From contig NZ_MUHU01000002.1 in NCBI RefSeq assembly GCF_002105195.1, positions 434,001 to 498,000 of the forward strand: 64,000 nucleotides of DNA, given 5' to 3'. The notes under the pieces were generated by a model. The model was not told the origin of the DNA and did not search any database. It saw nothing but the letters and a program-made list of their open reading frames with translations. Positions 19,901-27,731 of the stretch are shown here, one piece after another; within the stretch, counting starts at the first letter, position 1, and the number at the start of each line of letters is the position of its first letter. The DNA is from Derxia lacustris. Lineage in GTDB: Bacteria > Pseudomonadota > Gammaproteobacteria > Burkholderiales > Burkholderiaceae_E. The translations under genes and the position numbers were made by a program.

Positions 19901-19983
19901 GGGCAGCGATTGCAGGCGGGTGTGAACTTCTGGCTTGAAGCGCTGTTGCAGAATATGACTTCTGATGACTCGCCGCCCCGGCC

Positions 19984-22128
19984 ATGGCCTCGCCTCCCTC
20001 CGACATCCTTCTGATCGACAGCGATAGCGCCACGCTTGCGCGCACCCGCTTCGACCTGGAGACGGTCGAGTACAAGGTGCGGACGGCGGCCGACGGCCTG
20101 CAAGGGCTTGCGGCAATCATGATGCGGCCGCCGATGCTGGTGATCGCCGGACTGACCATGCCCAAGATGGACGGCATCGGGCTGGTGAAGGCGGTGCGCT
20201 CGAATGAGCGCATGCGCCATCTGCCGGTGATCCTGCTGGGCGAGCGCAGCGACAGCGATCTGGCGGCGCGCGCCCGCGCCACCGGCGCCGACATCGTGCT
20301 GGCGCGCCCGGTGCCGCGCGAGGTGCTGCTGCTGGCGGTCGGCGAGATGCTCGGCGATCACAGCAAGCTCGCGGCCACCACGCTCACCGGTCTCACGCTG
20401 TCCGGCAATACCCAGGGCGGGCTGACCGCGATCGAGCCGGCGCTGCCGCCCGGCAACGCGCTCACGCGCACCGATCCGCGCGGCATGTGGCGGCCGCCCA
20501 AGCTCGAGCAGCACACGCTGCCGGCCAACTTCGCGCAGTTCATCGACCAGGCGCCCGAAACGCTCATCAACGAGTCGATCCTCGACCCGGATGCCGAGCT
20601 GGCCGCGAGCGCCATGATTACCAAGCGCACCACCACCGGCACGGTGCTGTTCTCGGACATCCGCAACTTCACGTCGATGTCGGAGCAGCTGGAGTCGGAG
20701 CAGGTGGTCGAGCTGCTCAACGCCTATTTCGCCCGCGCCTGCGAGCCGATCCAGCGCCAGCACGGCTGGGTGGTCAAGTTCCTCGGCGACGGGCTGGTGG
20801 CGCTGTTCGAGTCGCCGCCCGATCACCTTCAGGACCATGCCGAGCGCGCGCTCAAGGCCGGGCTGCTGATGATCCTGGCCGCGACCCGCTTTCGCACCTG
20901 GATCGCCGACCGCCATCCGGGCCGGCAGCTGCCCGAGTTCTGCGTCGGCGTCGGCATCCATACCGGCGACGTCACGGTCTGCAAGATGGGCAGCCACGAC
21001 ACGGTCGAGACCACGATCATCGGCGACACGGTCAACACCGCCGCCCGCCTTGAGGAAGCCACCAAGGCGCTGCAATGGAGCGTGGTGGCGAGCCAGCCGG
21101 CCTTCGACGCCGCCGGACCGCGCCTGCGCGCCGGCCGGCGCAGCCAGCTCAGCCTCAAGGGCCGGGTGCAGCCGGTCGACATCGTGGAAGTGGTCGGCCT
21201 CGATCCCAAGCTGCGCGCGTCCGACCATGAACGCCGCTTCTACGAGGCGGTGGCGAGCGCGGTGCAGACCAACAGCGAACTCATCCGCAAATGGCCGTCG
21301 CGCCGCACCACGCACAACGGCAGCGGCGTCGGCGCCGACGGCCAGCCCGACATCCCGGGCTACCGGCTGGTGCGCAAGCTGGGCGAAGGCGGCATGTCGC
21401 TGGTCTACCTGGCCGAGCGCGAATCGGACGGCAGCGAGGTGGTGCTCAAGCTGCTGCCGATCAACGACAAGACGCTCGGCGAGACGCTGCAACGCTTCAT
21501 CCAGGAGTACTCGACCATCTCGCAGGTCGACCATCCCTGCGTGGCGCGCATCTTCGAGCAGGGCTTTACCCAGCGCTATGCCTACATCGCGATGGAGCAT
21601 TTCCCAGGCGGCGACCTGCGCGGAATGATCAAGGCCGGCATGACGCCCGAGATGGCGCAGAGCACGCTGATCCGCATCGCCGGCGCGCTGGCGGCGATCC
21701 ACAAGCTCGGCATCGTCCACCGCGACATGAAGCCCGACAACGTGATGCTGCGGCGCGACGGCGCGCTGGTGCTGGCCGACTTCGGCATCGCCAAGCATCT
21801 GGAAAACGCGCTGATGAAGACCCGCCACGGCGAGGTCTACGGCACGCCCTACTACATCTCGCCCGAGCAGGCGGTGGGCGGCGCGGTCGACACCCGCAGC
21901 GACCTGTACAGCCTGGGCGTGATGCTTCACGAAATGCTCACCGGCAAGAAGCCCTACTACGCCGACAATGCCCAGGGCCTGCTGTACCAGCATGTCCATG
22001 CCCCGATCCCCCGGCTGCCCGCCGCCCTCGCCCGCTTCCAGCCGCTGCTCGACCGGCTGATGGCCAAGAAGCAGGCCGAGCGCTATGCCAGCGCCAGCCA
22101 GGTGATCGAGGCGGCAATGCAACTCTGA
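19984..22128 (+). CDS. Pseudoreceiver / class III adenylate cyclase / Ser-Thr kinase fusion
   Basis: This 714-residue protein joins three signalling modules. Residues 7-125 form a receiver-like fold with the acidic pair (Asp12, Asp14). The phosphoacceptor position before the MPKMDG loop is Gly56 and the conserved Lys is Arg108, so it should not be phosphorylated. Residues 215-405 are a class III nucleotidyl cyclase. The metal Asp225 and Asp269, Lys265 and Thr344 (adenine selection), and Asn351 and Arg355 (transition state) are all present, predicting cAMP synthesis. Residues 459-714 are a Hanks-type kinase with glycine loop GEGGMSLVY, Lys489, HRDMKPDN (580s), DFG (599-601) and SPE, so it is probably active. 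No transmembrane helix is visible, so it is cytoplasmic. It is followed after 11 bp by a second receiver-like gene, suggesting an operon. Domain assignments are firm; pathway and substrates are unknown. Confidence 0.9.
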   Translation: MASPPSDILLIDSDSATLARTRFDLETVEYKVRTAADGLQGLAAIMMRPPMLVIAGLTMPKMDGIGLVKAVRSNERMRHLPVILLGERSDSDLAARARATGADIVLARPVPREVLLLAVGEMLGDHSKLAATTLTGLTLSGNTQGGLTAIEPALPPGNALTRTDPRGMWRPPKLEQHTLPANFAQFIDQAPETLINESILDPDAELAASAMITKRTTTGTVLFSDIRNFTSMSEQLESEQVVELLNAYFARACEPIQRQHGWVVKFLGDGLVALFESPPDHLQDHAERALKAGLLMILAATRFRTWIADRHPGRQLPEFCVGVGIHTGDVTVCKMGSHDTVETTIIGDTVNTAARLEEATKALQWSVVASQPAFDAAGPRLRAGRRSQLSLKGRVQPVDIVEVVGLDPKLRASDHERRFYEAVASAVQTNSELIRKWPSRRTTHNGSGVGADGQPDIPGYRLVRKLGEGGMSLVYLAERESDGSEVVLKLLPINDKTLGETLQRFIQEYSTISQVDHPCVARIFEQGFTQRYAYIAMEHFPGGDLRGMIKAGMTPEMAQSTLIRIAGALAAIHKLGIVHRDMKPDNVMLRRDGALVLADFGIAKHLENALMKTRHGEVYGTPYYISPEQAVGGAVDTRSDLYSLGVMLHEMLTGKKPYYADNAQGLLYQHVHAPIPRLPAALARFQPLLDRLMAKKQAERYASASQVIEAAMQL

Positions 22129-22139
22129 ACCGCTCCCCG

Positions 22140-22943
22140 ATGCCCTCTGCCCTTCCCGTCCCTGCGCGGGTCCTGCCCGGTCAGGCGCTGCGCGTGCGCA
22201 TCCTCGGCTTCAGCCCCACCGAGCGCATCGCGCTCGCAACCATCTTCGAGTACTCGGATCAGCGCGCCCAGCGCTACACGCTGGCGGCGCGCGGCGAGGC
22301 CTGCGACCTGCTGCTGGTCGATACCGACGATCCGCGCGCCATCGCCGCCTACCTCGCCGACCGTGGCGTGGCGCGGCTCGGCACGGTGGTGGTCGGCGAC
22401 GGCGCGGTGCCGGGCGTGCCGCCGCGCGTGGCCCGGCCGCTGGTGTGGAGCGCGGTGTTCGCCGCGCTCGACGGCACGGCGCGGCGCAGCAATCTGCTGC
22501 CGGCGGTGATTGCCGGGCTGCCGTCGGCGGTGCGCGCCGCGCTGCCGCGCGCCGACGGCCCGATCGCGCGCGTGCTGGTGGCCGATGCCGACGCCGCCAA
22601 TGCCGAGTTCATCCGCGCCGCGCTCACGCCGTTCCGCATCGACACCGGCTTTGCGCCGCATGCCGCCCAGGCCTTCGACATGCTGGGCCTGACCCATTAC
22701 CGGCTGCTGTTCGCCGCCGACGACCTGCCCGGCGGCGGTCTGCGGCTGCTGCGCCATGCGCGCCGCGTGGGCGCCGGCGATACCGCCATCGCGCTGATGA
22801 CGCGGCACGACAACCTCGGCGTGCGGCTGCGCGCCTTCATCGCGCGCTGCGACGCCATGCTGGTCAAGCCGGTCGATCCGACCGAGCTGGTGACCACGCT
22901 GGGCCAGGCGCTGAGTCGCGGCCGCGTCGCGCCGCTCGGCTGA
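22140..22943 (+). CDS. Tandem receiver-like protein
   Basis: The 267-residue protein lies 11 bp after the cyclase-kinase fusion and is probably cotranscribed. Its C-terminal half (about residues 142-260) is a receiver fold with the acidic pair (Asp149, Asp151) and the conserved Lys243 in LVKPVDP. At the phosphoacceptor position, four residues before Pro197, it has Ala193, with Asp194 and Asp195 just after, so phosphorylation is doubtful. The N-terminal half (residues 17-112) looks like a second, more decayed receiver (LRVRILGFSPTER, then CDLLLVDTDD). It has no output domain. It may be a scaffold or a binding partner or substrate of the upstream kinase; that role is inference. Confidence 0.7.
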   Translation: MPSALPVPARVLPGQALRVRILGFSPTERIALATIFEYSDQRAQRYTLAARGEACDLLLVDTDDPRAIAAYLADRGVARLGTVVVGDGAVPGVPPRVARPLVWSAVFAALDGTARRSNLLPAVIAGLPSAVRAALPRADGPIARVLVADADAANAEFIRAALTPFRIDTGFAPHAAQAFDMLGLTHYRLLFAADDLPGGGLRLLRHARRVGAGDTAIALMTRHDNLGVRLRAFIARCDAMLVKPVDPTELVTTLGQALSRGRVAPLG

Positions 22944-22960
22944 GGCCGGCCCCGCCCGCG

Positions 22961-23932
22961 CTAGTCCGCCAGCGGCGGCGGCAGCAGATTGGCGATGCCC
23001 GACACCACATGGCCGGTCGGCGCATGGGCGGCGGCCGAATCGCAATGCCGAGTCTGGTCGTCGAAGAAGAAATCGGGCTCGAACTCGCGCAGGAACGGCC
23101 CCTTGTCGAGCCCGCCGAGGAACAGCGCCTCGTCCACGCCCACATTCCAGTCCATCAGCGTGCGGATCGCGCGTTCATGCGCCGGCGCGCTGCGCGCCGT
23201 GACCAGCGCGGTACGGATGCGCATCGGCGGCGCGCCGTCGGTGCTGCGCGCGGCGGCCTGGAGCGCATGCAGCGCGCGCAGCAGCGGCGCGAACGGCCCC
23301 TCGGGCAGCGGCCGCGCCACATGCTGCACCTCGTGCTCGATGAAGCGGTGCAGCCCGCCGGCCTTGTAGATGGCCTCGGCCTCGTCGCTGAACAGCACCG
23401 CATCGCCGTCGAAGGCAATGCGGATCTCGTCCGGATGCGACTGCGCCGCCGCGCGCGACGCCGGATACACCTTGGCGGCCGGAAAGCCGGCGGCCAGCGC
23501 ATCGCGCACATCGGCCTCGTTGGCCGACAAGAACAGATTGGCCTTGAGCGGCGCCAGATAGCGCATCGGCGAGCGGCCGCGCGTGAACACGCCGCGGTCG
23601 ATGGCCAGCCCGGCCTGGCGCGCCGAGCGGAACACCCGCAGCCCCGAGACCGGATCGTTGCGCGACAGGATCACCACCTCGACCCGGCGCCGGTGCTCGT
23701 CGCAGCCGGCGTTGAAGGCCAGCAGCTTGCGCACCAGCGGCGCGGCCACGCCGTCGCGCGCCGGCTGCTCCAGCCGCTCGAACTGGAGCCGCATGTAGGC
23801 CGCGTCGTCGGCCTGGGTGTCGAACATGCGGTTCTCCTCCTCGAAGTCGAACAGCGCGCGCGAACTGATCGCCACCACCAGACGCGGAACGACATCGGCG
23901 GGCGGCGCGGCAAGGGTCGGAAGCTGGGTCAT
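22961..23932 (-). CDS. Cytosolic 5'-nucleotidase, NT5C1 type
   Basis: This resembles the cytosolic 5'-nucleotidase family that includes vertebrate NT5C1A/B, which hydrolyses AMP and related nucleoside monophosphates. The 323-residue protein has nearly the whole family pattern in order: AISSRALFDFEEENRMFD near the N terminus, LKANLFLSANEADV, the catalytic-core segment IAFDGDAVLFSDEAEAIYK, TALVTARSAPAHERA, VDEALFLGGLDKGPFL and FFFDDQ. I chose the ATG at 23932 because family homology begins just after it; an upstream in-frame ATG would add about 23 Pro/Ala-rich residues. It converges on the receiver-like gene (17 bp) and is divergent from the hybrid kinase. Its likely role is AMP turnover, possibly linked to the adjacent cyclase. 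Confidence 0.85.
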   Translation of the reverse strand: MTQLPTLAAPPADVVPRLVVAISSRALFDFEEENRMFDTQADDAAYMRLQFERLEQPARDGVAAPLVRKLLAFNAGCDEHRRRVEVVILSRNDPVSGLRVFRSARQAGLAIDRGVFTRGRSPMRYLAPLKANLFLSANEADVRDALAAGFPAAKVYPASRAAAQSHPDEIRIAFDGDAVLFSDEAEAIYKAGGLHRFIEHEVQHVARPLPEGPFAPLLRALHALQAAARSTDGAPPMRIRTALVTARSAPAHERAIRTLMDWNVGVDEALFLGGLDKGPFLREFEPDFFFDDQTRHCDSAAAHAPTGHVVSGIANLLPPPLAD

Positions 23933-24148
23933 GGCGGGCGAAGCGGAAGGTGGCGGATCGGGGGCCGGCGCGGCGGCGGACGGCAGCGGCCGGGCGAGCA
24001 TAGCCGGCACCCGGCGCGGCCTGCGGGCCGTCAACCCGGTGCCAGCACTGCGGTGTAAAAAAGCGTCAGCCCGGTCGAAGCCACCGACAGCGCCCCTCAC
24101 GCTGGGTCCACGCCGCCACCGCAAGCCCAAAGAAAACTCAGTTCCAGC

Positions 24149-26080
24149 ATGCCGCCCGACCCACAACGTCTGCCTGCGCCGGTCGCGCCGCCATCGTCCG
24201 CGACCGATGCCGTCTTCGCGGCCCTGCCCTGGCCGGCGCTGCTGCTCGATGCGGCCGACAGCGTCGTCGCGGCCAATCCGGCCTGCGGCGCGATCGCGCC
24301 GGCCAGCGGCTTTGTCGGCGCGCCGGCCGTGGGGCTGGCCGCCACGCCGGTGCTGGGCCGGGCGCTGCTGCGCGCGCTGGCCCAGGCGCGCAGCGACGGC
24401 GAGGTGAAGCTCGACGGCTTCAGCCTGCGCAACGGCATCGCGCACGACCTCTGGCTGCGCGCCCTGCCCGGCGCCGATGGCCGCTGCCTGCTGCTGCTGC
24501 TGCCCTGCGCCGAGCCGCAGGCCCGCATGCAGGCGCTGGAGCAGGCCAACCGCGAGCTGCGCGCCGCCGTGCTCATCAACGGCAAGCTGGCCCAGGTCGC
24601 CGACCACACCAACAGCGCCGTCATCATCAGCGACCGGCTGCGCCGCGTGATCTGGACCAACCGCGCCTTCGCCCGCATCACCGGCCACGACGGCGCGCTG
24701 GCCAGCGGCCAGCCGCAGGCCGAGTTCATCGGCGGGCCCGGCACCGATCCGGCCACGCTGCGCCACATCGATGCCGAGCTGGCCGCTGGCCGCGCGGTCG
24801 ACTACATCGAACTGCTCGCGCACCGGCGCGACGGCGCGCCCTACTGGGCCTCGGTCAGCATCCAGCCGGTCGCCGGCGACGACGGCCTACCCGGCCGCCA
24901 CATCACCGTGCTGCACGACATCAGCGCCAGCCGCCAGGCCGCCGACGCGCGCCACGCCATGCTCTATGCCGAGGCCGCGAGCCATGCCAAGACCGACTTC
25001 CTGGCGCGGCTGGGCCATGAGATGCGCGCGCCGCTCAATGCCGTGATCGGCCATGCCGAGCTGCTGCGCCACGACGCCAATCTGAACCTGCACGGCCAGC
25101 CCGGCCGGCTGGTGAGCAGCATCGGCAGCGCCGCGCGCCAGCTGCTCGGCATGGTCGATCAGGCGGTCGATCTGGCGCGCACCGAGCGCGCCACGCTCAG
25201 GCTGCGCTGGGCCGAGGTGGACTGCGTGCGCACCGTGCGCGACGCCACCGACATGATCGATCCGGCGCTCACCCGGCGCGACGTCGAGCTGCGCATCCGG
25301 CCGCCGCTCGGCGCGCCGGTGATCGCCTGGGCCGACCGCGAGCGGCTGGAGGAAATCCTGATCCAGCTGCTGTCGAACGCGGTGCGCGACTGCGCCGACG
25401 GCGGCGTGGTCGACGTGACCACCCGGCTCGATGGCGCCGGCGCCCAGGCGCGCATCGAGATCGACCATCCGCTCGCGCCCGGCGATGTCGGCGCCGACCG
25501 GCTGGCCGACTCGCTGGAGCCGCGCGCCGATGCCGCCGCGCCGGCGCCGCGCGAGCTGGGGCTGTCGATCGCGCAATGGCTGGCGGTGATGATGAACGGC
25601 CGCATCGATGCGCGCCGCGACGCCGCCGGCCTGCATCTGAGTCTGGCGCTGCCGCTGCCCCAGCCGGCCGCGCGGCGCGGTCACGACAGCCGCGCGCCGG
25701 CGCGCGAGCCCGGCCCGCTCACCCTGCTCTATCTCGACGACGACGCGCTCGACGTGGCCCTGCTCGAAGCCATGCTGGAGGCCTATCCGACGGTGCGGCT
25801 GCATGTCGCCAGCCAGCGCGACGAGGCCATCGAGCTGATGCGCCTGCTCAAGCCCGACCGGGTGCTGCTGGCCGATCACATCGCCGGCAGCCGGCCGGCC
25901 GACTTCGTGCAGCGGCTGGTGGCGGCGCGGGCCGCGCCGGCTGCCGCGCCGCGCATTGCGCTGATCGCGCCGGCCGGACGCCAGACCGAGTCGCTGCCGG
26001 CCGGCAGCAGCCTGCGGCTGGTCAAGCCGCTCACGGTGCAGCAGCTGCTGCAACTGCTCGACGCGCCCGCCGCCAGCTGA
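24149..26080 (+). CDS. PAS-domain hybrid histidine kinase with C-terminal receiver
   Basis: The 643-residue protein has no transmembrane helix and should sense a cytoplasmic cue. Order: a PAS-like domain (about residues 20-120), a coiled linker, a second PAS (about 150-262, with IWTNRAFARITGHDG and the PYWASVSIQPV strand), HisKA with phosphoacceptor His290 in FLARLGHEMRAPLNAVIGH, an ATPase domain with N box Asn410 (LLSNAVRD), and a receiver (about 525-638). The ATPase G1 box (DxGxG) is not recognisable, though a G2-like ELGLSIAQ is present. The receiver keeps an acidic cluster (YLDDDALD) and LVKP, but its Asp in VLLADHI is one position off the consensus. Catalysis is therefore uncertain. No clear Shine-Dalgarno precedes the ATG. 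Confidence 0.82.
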   Translation: MPPDPQRLPAPVAPPSSATDAVFAALPWPALLLDAADSVVAANPACGAIAPASGFVGAPAVGLAATPVLGRALLRALAQARSDGEVKLDGFSLRNGIAHDLWLRALPGADGRCLLLLLPCAEPQARMQALEQANRELRAAVLINGKLAQVADHTNSAVIISDRLRRVIWTNRAFARITGHDGALASGQPQAEFIGGPGTDPATLRHIDAELAAGRAVDYIELLAHRRDGAPYWASVSIQPVAGDDGLPGRHITVLHDISASRQAADARHAMLYAEAASHAKTDFLARLGHEMRAPLNAVIGHAELLRHDANLNLHGQPGRLVSSIGSAARQLLGMVDQAVDLARTERATLRLRWAEVDCVRTVRDATDMIDPALTRRDVELRIRPPLGAPVIAWADRERLEEILIQLLSNAVRDCADGGVVDVTTRLDGAGAQARIEIDHPLAPGDVGADRLADSLEPRADAAAPAPRELGLSIAQWLAVMMNGRIDARRDAAGLHLSLALPLPQPAARRGHDSRAPAREPGPLTLLYLDDDALDVALLEAMLEAYPTVRLHVASQRDEAIELMRLLKPDRVLLADHIAGSRPADFVQRLVAARAAPAAAPRIALIAPAGRQTESLPAGSSLRLVKPLTVQQLLQLLDAPAAS

Positions 26081-26082
26081 CG

Positions 26083-26148
26083 CCGGCCCACGCGACAAGG
26101 CCCGCCAACGTCACGGAAGACGCGGGCGGGCCCTGTTGCGTGGGCCGG
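26083..26148. terminator. 24-bp inverted repeat between convergent genes
   Basis: Arms 26083-26106 and 26125-26148 match over 24 positions with one mismatch and one G-U pair, around an 18-nt loop. The repeat starts 3 bp after the hybrid kinase stop and lies between it and the convergent csbD-like gene, so a bidirectional terminator is the natural reading. Neither strand has a T tract. Confidence 0.6.
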
Positions 26149-26184
26149 GCGACGGTCCGAAGACCGCCGCCCGGCATGCCTCGA

Positions 26185-26370
26185 TCAGCTGCGATCGATC
26201 ACGTCCTTCACCTTTTCCTTGGCATCGCCATAGGTGGCCTGGGCGCGGCCGGCGGCCTGATCGATCTTGCCTTCGGCGCGCAGCTTGTCGCTGTTGACGG
26301 CCTTGCCCACGCCTTCCTTCACCTTGCCCTTGGCTTCCTCGACACGGCCCTTGAGTTGATCGCTGTTCAT
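26185..26370 (-). CDS. CsbD-family stress protein
   Basis: A 61-residue hydrophilic, Lys/Glu/Ala-rich protein that begins MNSDQLKGRVEEAKGKVKE, the hallmark of the CsbD family. Such proteins are induced by general stress in many bacteria, but their molecular role is unknown. The ATG at 26370 is preceded by GGGAG at a suitable distance; the frame extends 12 residues further upstream without such support. It lies 49 bp downstream of the BON lipoprotein gene on the same strand and may share its transcript. Confidence 0.9.
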   Translation of the reverse strand: MNSDQLKGRVEEAKGKVKEGVGKAVNSDKLRAEGKIDQAAGRAQATYGDAKEKVKDVIDRS

Positions 26371-26419
26371 GTGGAACTCCCTTCGCTGATGACGATTGAC
26401 GGACAACGGCTCGCGCCGC

Positions 26420-26758
26420 TCACTTCGACGCCGCGGTACGCAGCCGCACGTCGTTCTTCACGCTGACCACGCCCTTGACCTGGCGCGCCAGCATGGCGGC
26501 CTGATCGATCTCGGCCTGGCTCTTGGCAAAGCCGCTCAGCTGCACCGTGCCCTTGTAGGTCTCGACCGAGATGTCGGTCGCGTCCACCGTCTTGTCCTGC
26601 ACGAAGGCGCTCTTGACCTTGGTGGTGATGACCGAGTCGTCGACGGTTTCGCCGAAGCTGGCCGAGTTGGGCGACGAGGCGCAGCCGCTGGCAAAGACAG
26701 CGCCGGTACCCAGGATGGCGACGATCAGACCGCGGGCGATGAGGTTGTTGGCTTGCAT
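26420..26758 (-). CDS. BON-domain lipoprotein
   Basis: A 112-residue protein with an N-terminal signal peptide and lipobox (ASGC near residue 27), so it should be a lipoprotein. One BON domain follows (about residues 40-108: DDSVITTKVKSAF, VETYKGTVQLSGF and GVVSVKNDV). BON domains are thought to bind phospholipid or interact with the envelope, as in OsmY and DolP. The start at 26758 has GGGAG upstream. With the csbD-like gene downstream it forms a pair typical of osmotic or envelope stress loci. Confidence 0.9.
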   Translation of the reverse strand: MQANNLIARGLIVAILGTGAVFASGCASSPNSASFGETVDDSVITTKVKSAFVQDKTVDATDISVETYKGTVQLSGFAKSQAEIDQAAMLARQVKGVVSVKNDVRLRTAASK

Positions 26759-26951
26759 GGCTTGTTCTCCCGAATCCGCATGACGTGGACCGGGCCGCGC
26801 ACGACGCCGGTCGCGGTGTCTGCCGGGATTCGTGTCTCGGCGACGACCGCGAAGCCAATGTAGCCAGCGCCGCACGGCGCGCCTGTCGTCCGGCGGGCGG
26901 CCACGGGGTCAGGCCCGGGCGGGCCCGGCTGTAGGACTGGGCGCGACAGCG

Positions 26952-26988
26952 GCGGCCGACCGGCCGGCCATGCCGGGCGGTCGGCCGC
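26952..26988 (-). terminator. GC-rich hairpin downstream of epsI
   Basis: Perfect 11-bp arms (26952-26962 and 26978-26988) flank a 15-nt loop, 29 bp beyond the epsI stop codon. No T tract follows on the minus strand. It is placed where a terminator for the mgtE-epsD-xrtB-epsI run would be expected. Confidence 0.4.
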
Positions 26989-27017
26989 GCCGCTGGCGGC
27001 CGCCGGCGCGGCGCGAC

Positions 27018-27731
27018 TCAGAAGCCGGCCAGCCGCAGCCGCAGCGCCGGCGGCAGGTTCGCCAGCAGATCGGCGACGAACTGGCGCTGCACCGCAAACG
27101 CATGCGCGCTGTCGCGGTCGATCGACGACACGCGGAACAGCAGCCCGTCGGGGATGGTGCCGTGCAGGCCGTAGCGCATCTCGGCCAGCTTCTTGTCGAT
27201 GCCGCCGCGCACCGCCAGATCGCCGACCGTGGTCCAGTAGGTCACCGGCTCGAAGCGCCGGTTGCGCAGCACCGTCTCAAGCTGGCGCGCCGGGATGCTG
27301 CCGCCCGGCAAGCTCAGGGTCACATCGCGCTTGGCGACGATCTCGAAGCCCTGGGCCGGATAGCAGACCTCGGGGTAGTGCAGTTGGAGGCCGTCGCGCT
27401 GGTCGTTGCCGTAGGCGATGGTCAGCATCACCCGGTCGCCGCGCGCATTGGCATAGCTGCGCGCCAGCACCTCGGCATAGATGCGGTCGAGCAGCTCGCG
27501 CGCCGGCGGATTGACCACCTGCACCGGCGCCGGCTCCAGCTGCCAGCCGGCAAAGCGCGCCGGCAGACTGGCGTCGAGCCGCGGCGGGCCGATGACGTCG
27601 GCGCGGTGCAGCCGGGGCGTGAGTGCGGCGGTGCCGAGCGCGGCGGCGCTCATCAGCAGGCTGGCGACGACGGCGCGGCGCAGCGGCGCCGGCCCGCTGC
27701 CGGCGGCGGGTGGCAGTGGCGGCGCGCTCAT
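27018..27731 (-). CDS. epsI: Exosortase-associated protein EpsI
   Basis: EpsI-family proteins accompany exosortases and act in export or processing linked to extracellular polysaccharide. The 237-residue protein has an N-terminal hydrophobic segment (about residues 19-38) and then the EpsI/DUF3485 domain with the diagnostic LHYPEVCYPAQGFE. It starts inside the end of the exosortase gene (ATGA overlap at 27731-27728), so the two are translationally coupled. The biochemical role of the family is not established. Confidence 0.9.
   Translation of the reverse strand: MSAPPLPPAAGSGPAPLRRAVVASLLMSAAALGTAALTPRLHRADVIGPPRLDASLPARFAGWQLEPAPVQVVNPPARELLDRIYAEVLARSYANARGDRVMLTIAYGNDQRDGLQLHYPEVCYPAQGFEIVAKRDVTLSLPGGSIPARQLETVLRNRRFEPVTYWTTVGDLAVRGGIDKKLAEMRYGLHGTIPDGLLFRVSSIDRDSAHAFAVQRQFVADLLANLPPALRLRLAGF

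Noticed and set aside
19876..22122. A 748-codon minus-strand frame opposite the cyclase-kinase fusion
   Set aside because: The plus-strand frame holds three intact domains with catalytic motifs; the reverse frame has none and would cross rnpB control sequences.
23933..24823. N-terminal extension of the 5'-nucleotidase across the hybrid kinase region
   Set aside because: The added sequence is antisense to the kinase gene and Pro/Ala rich; similarity begins at 23932.
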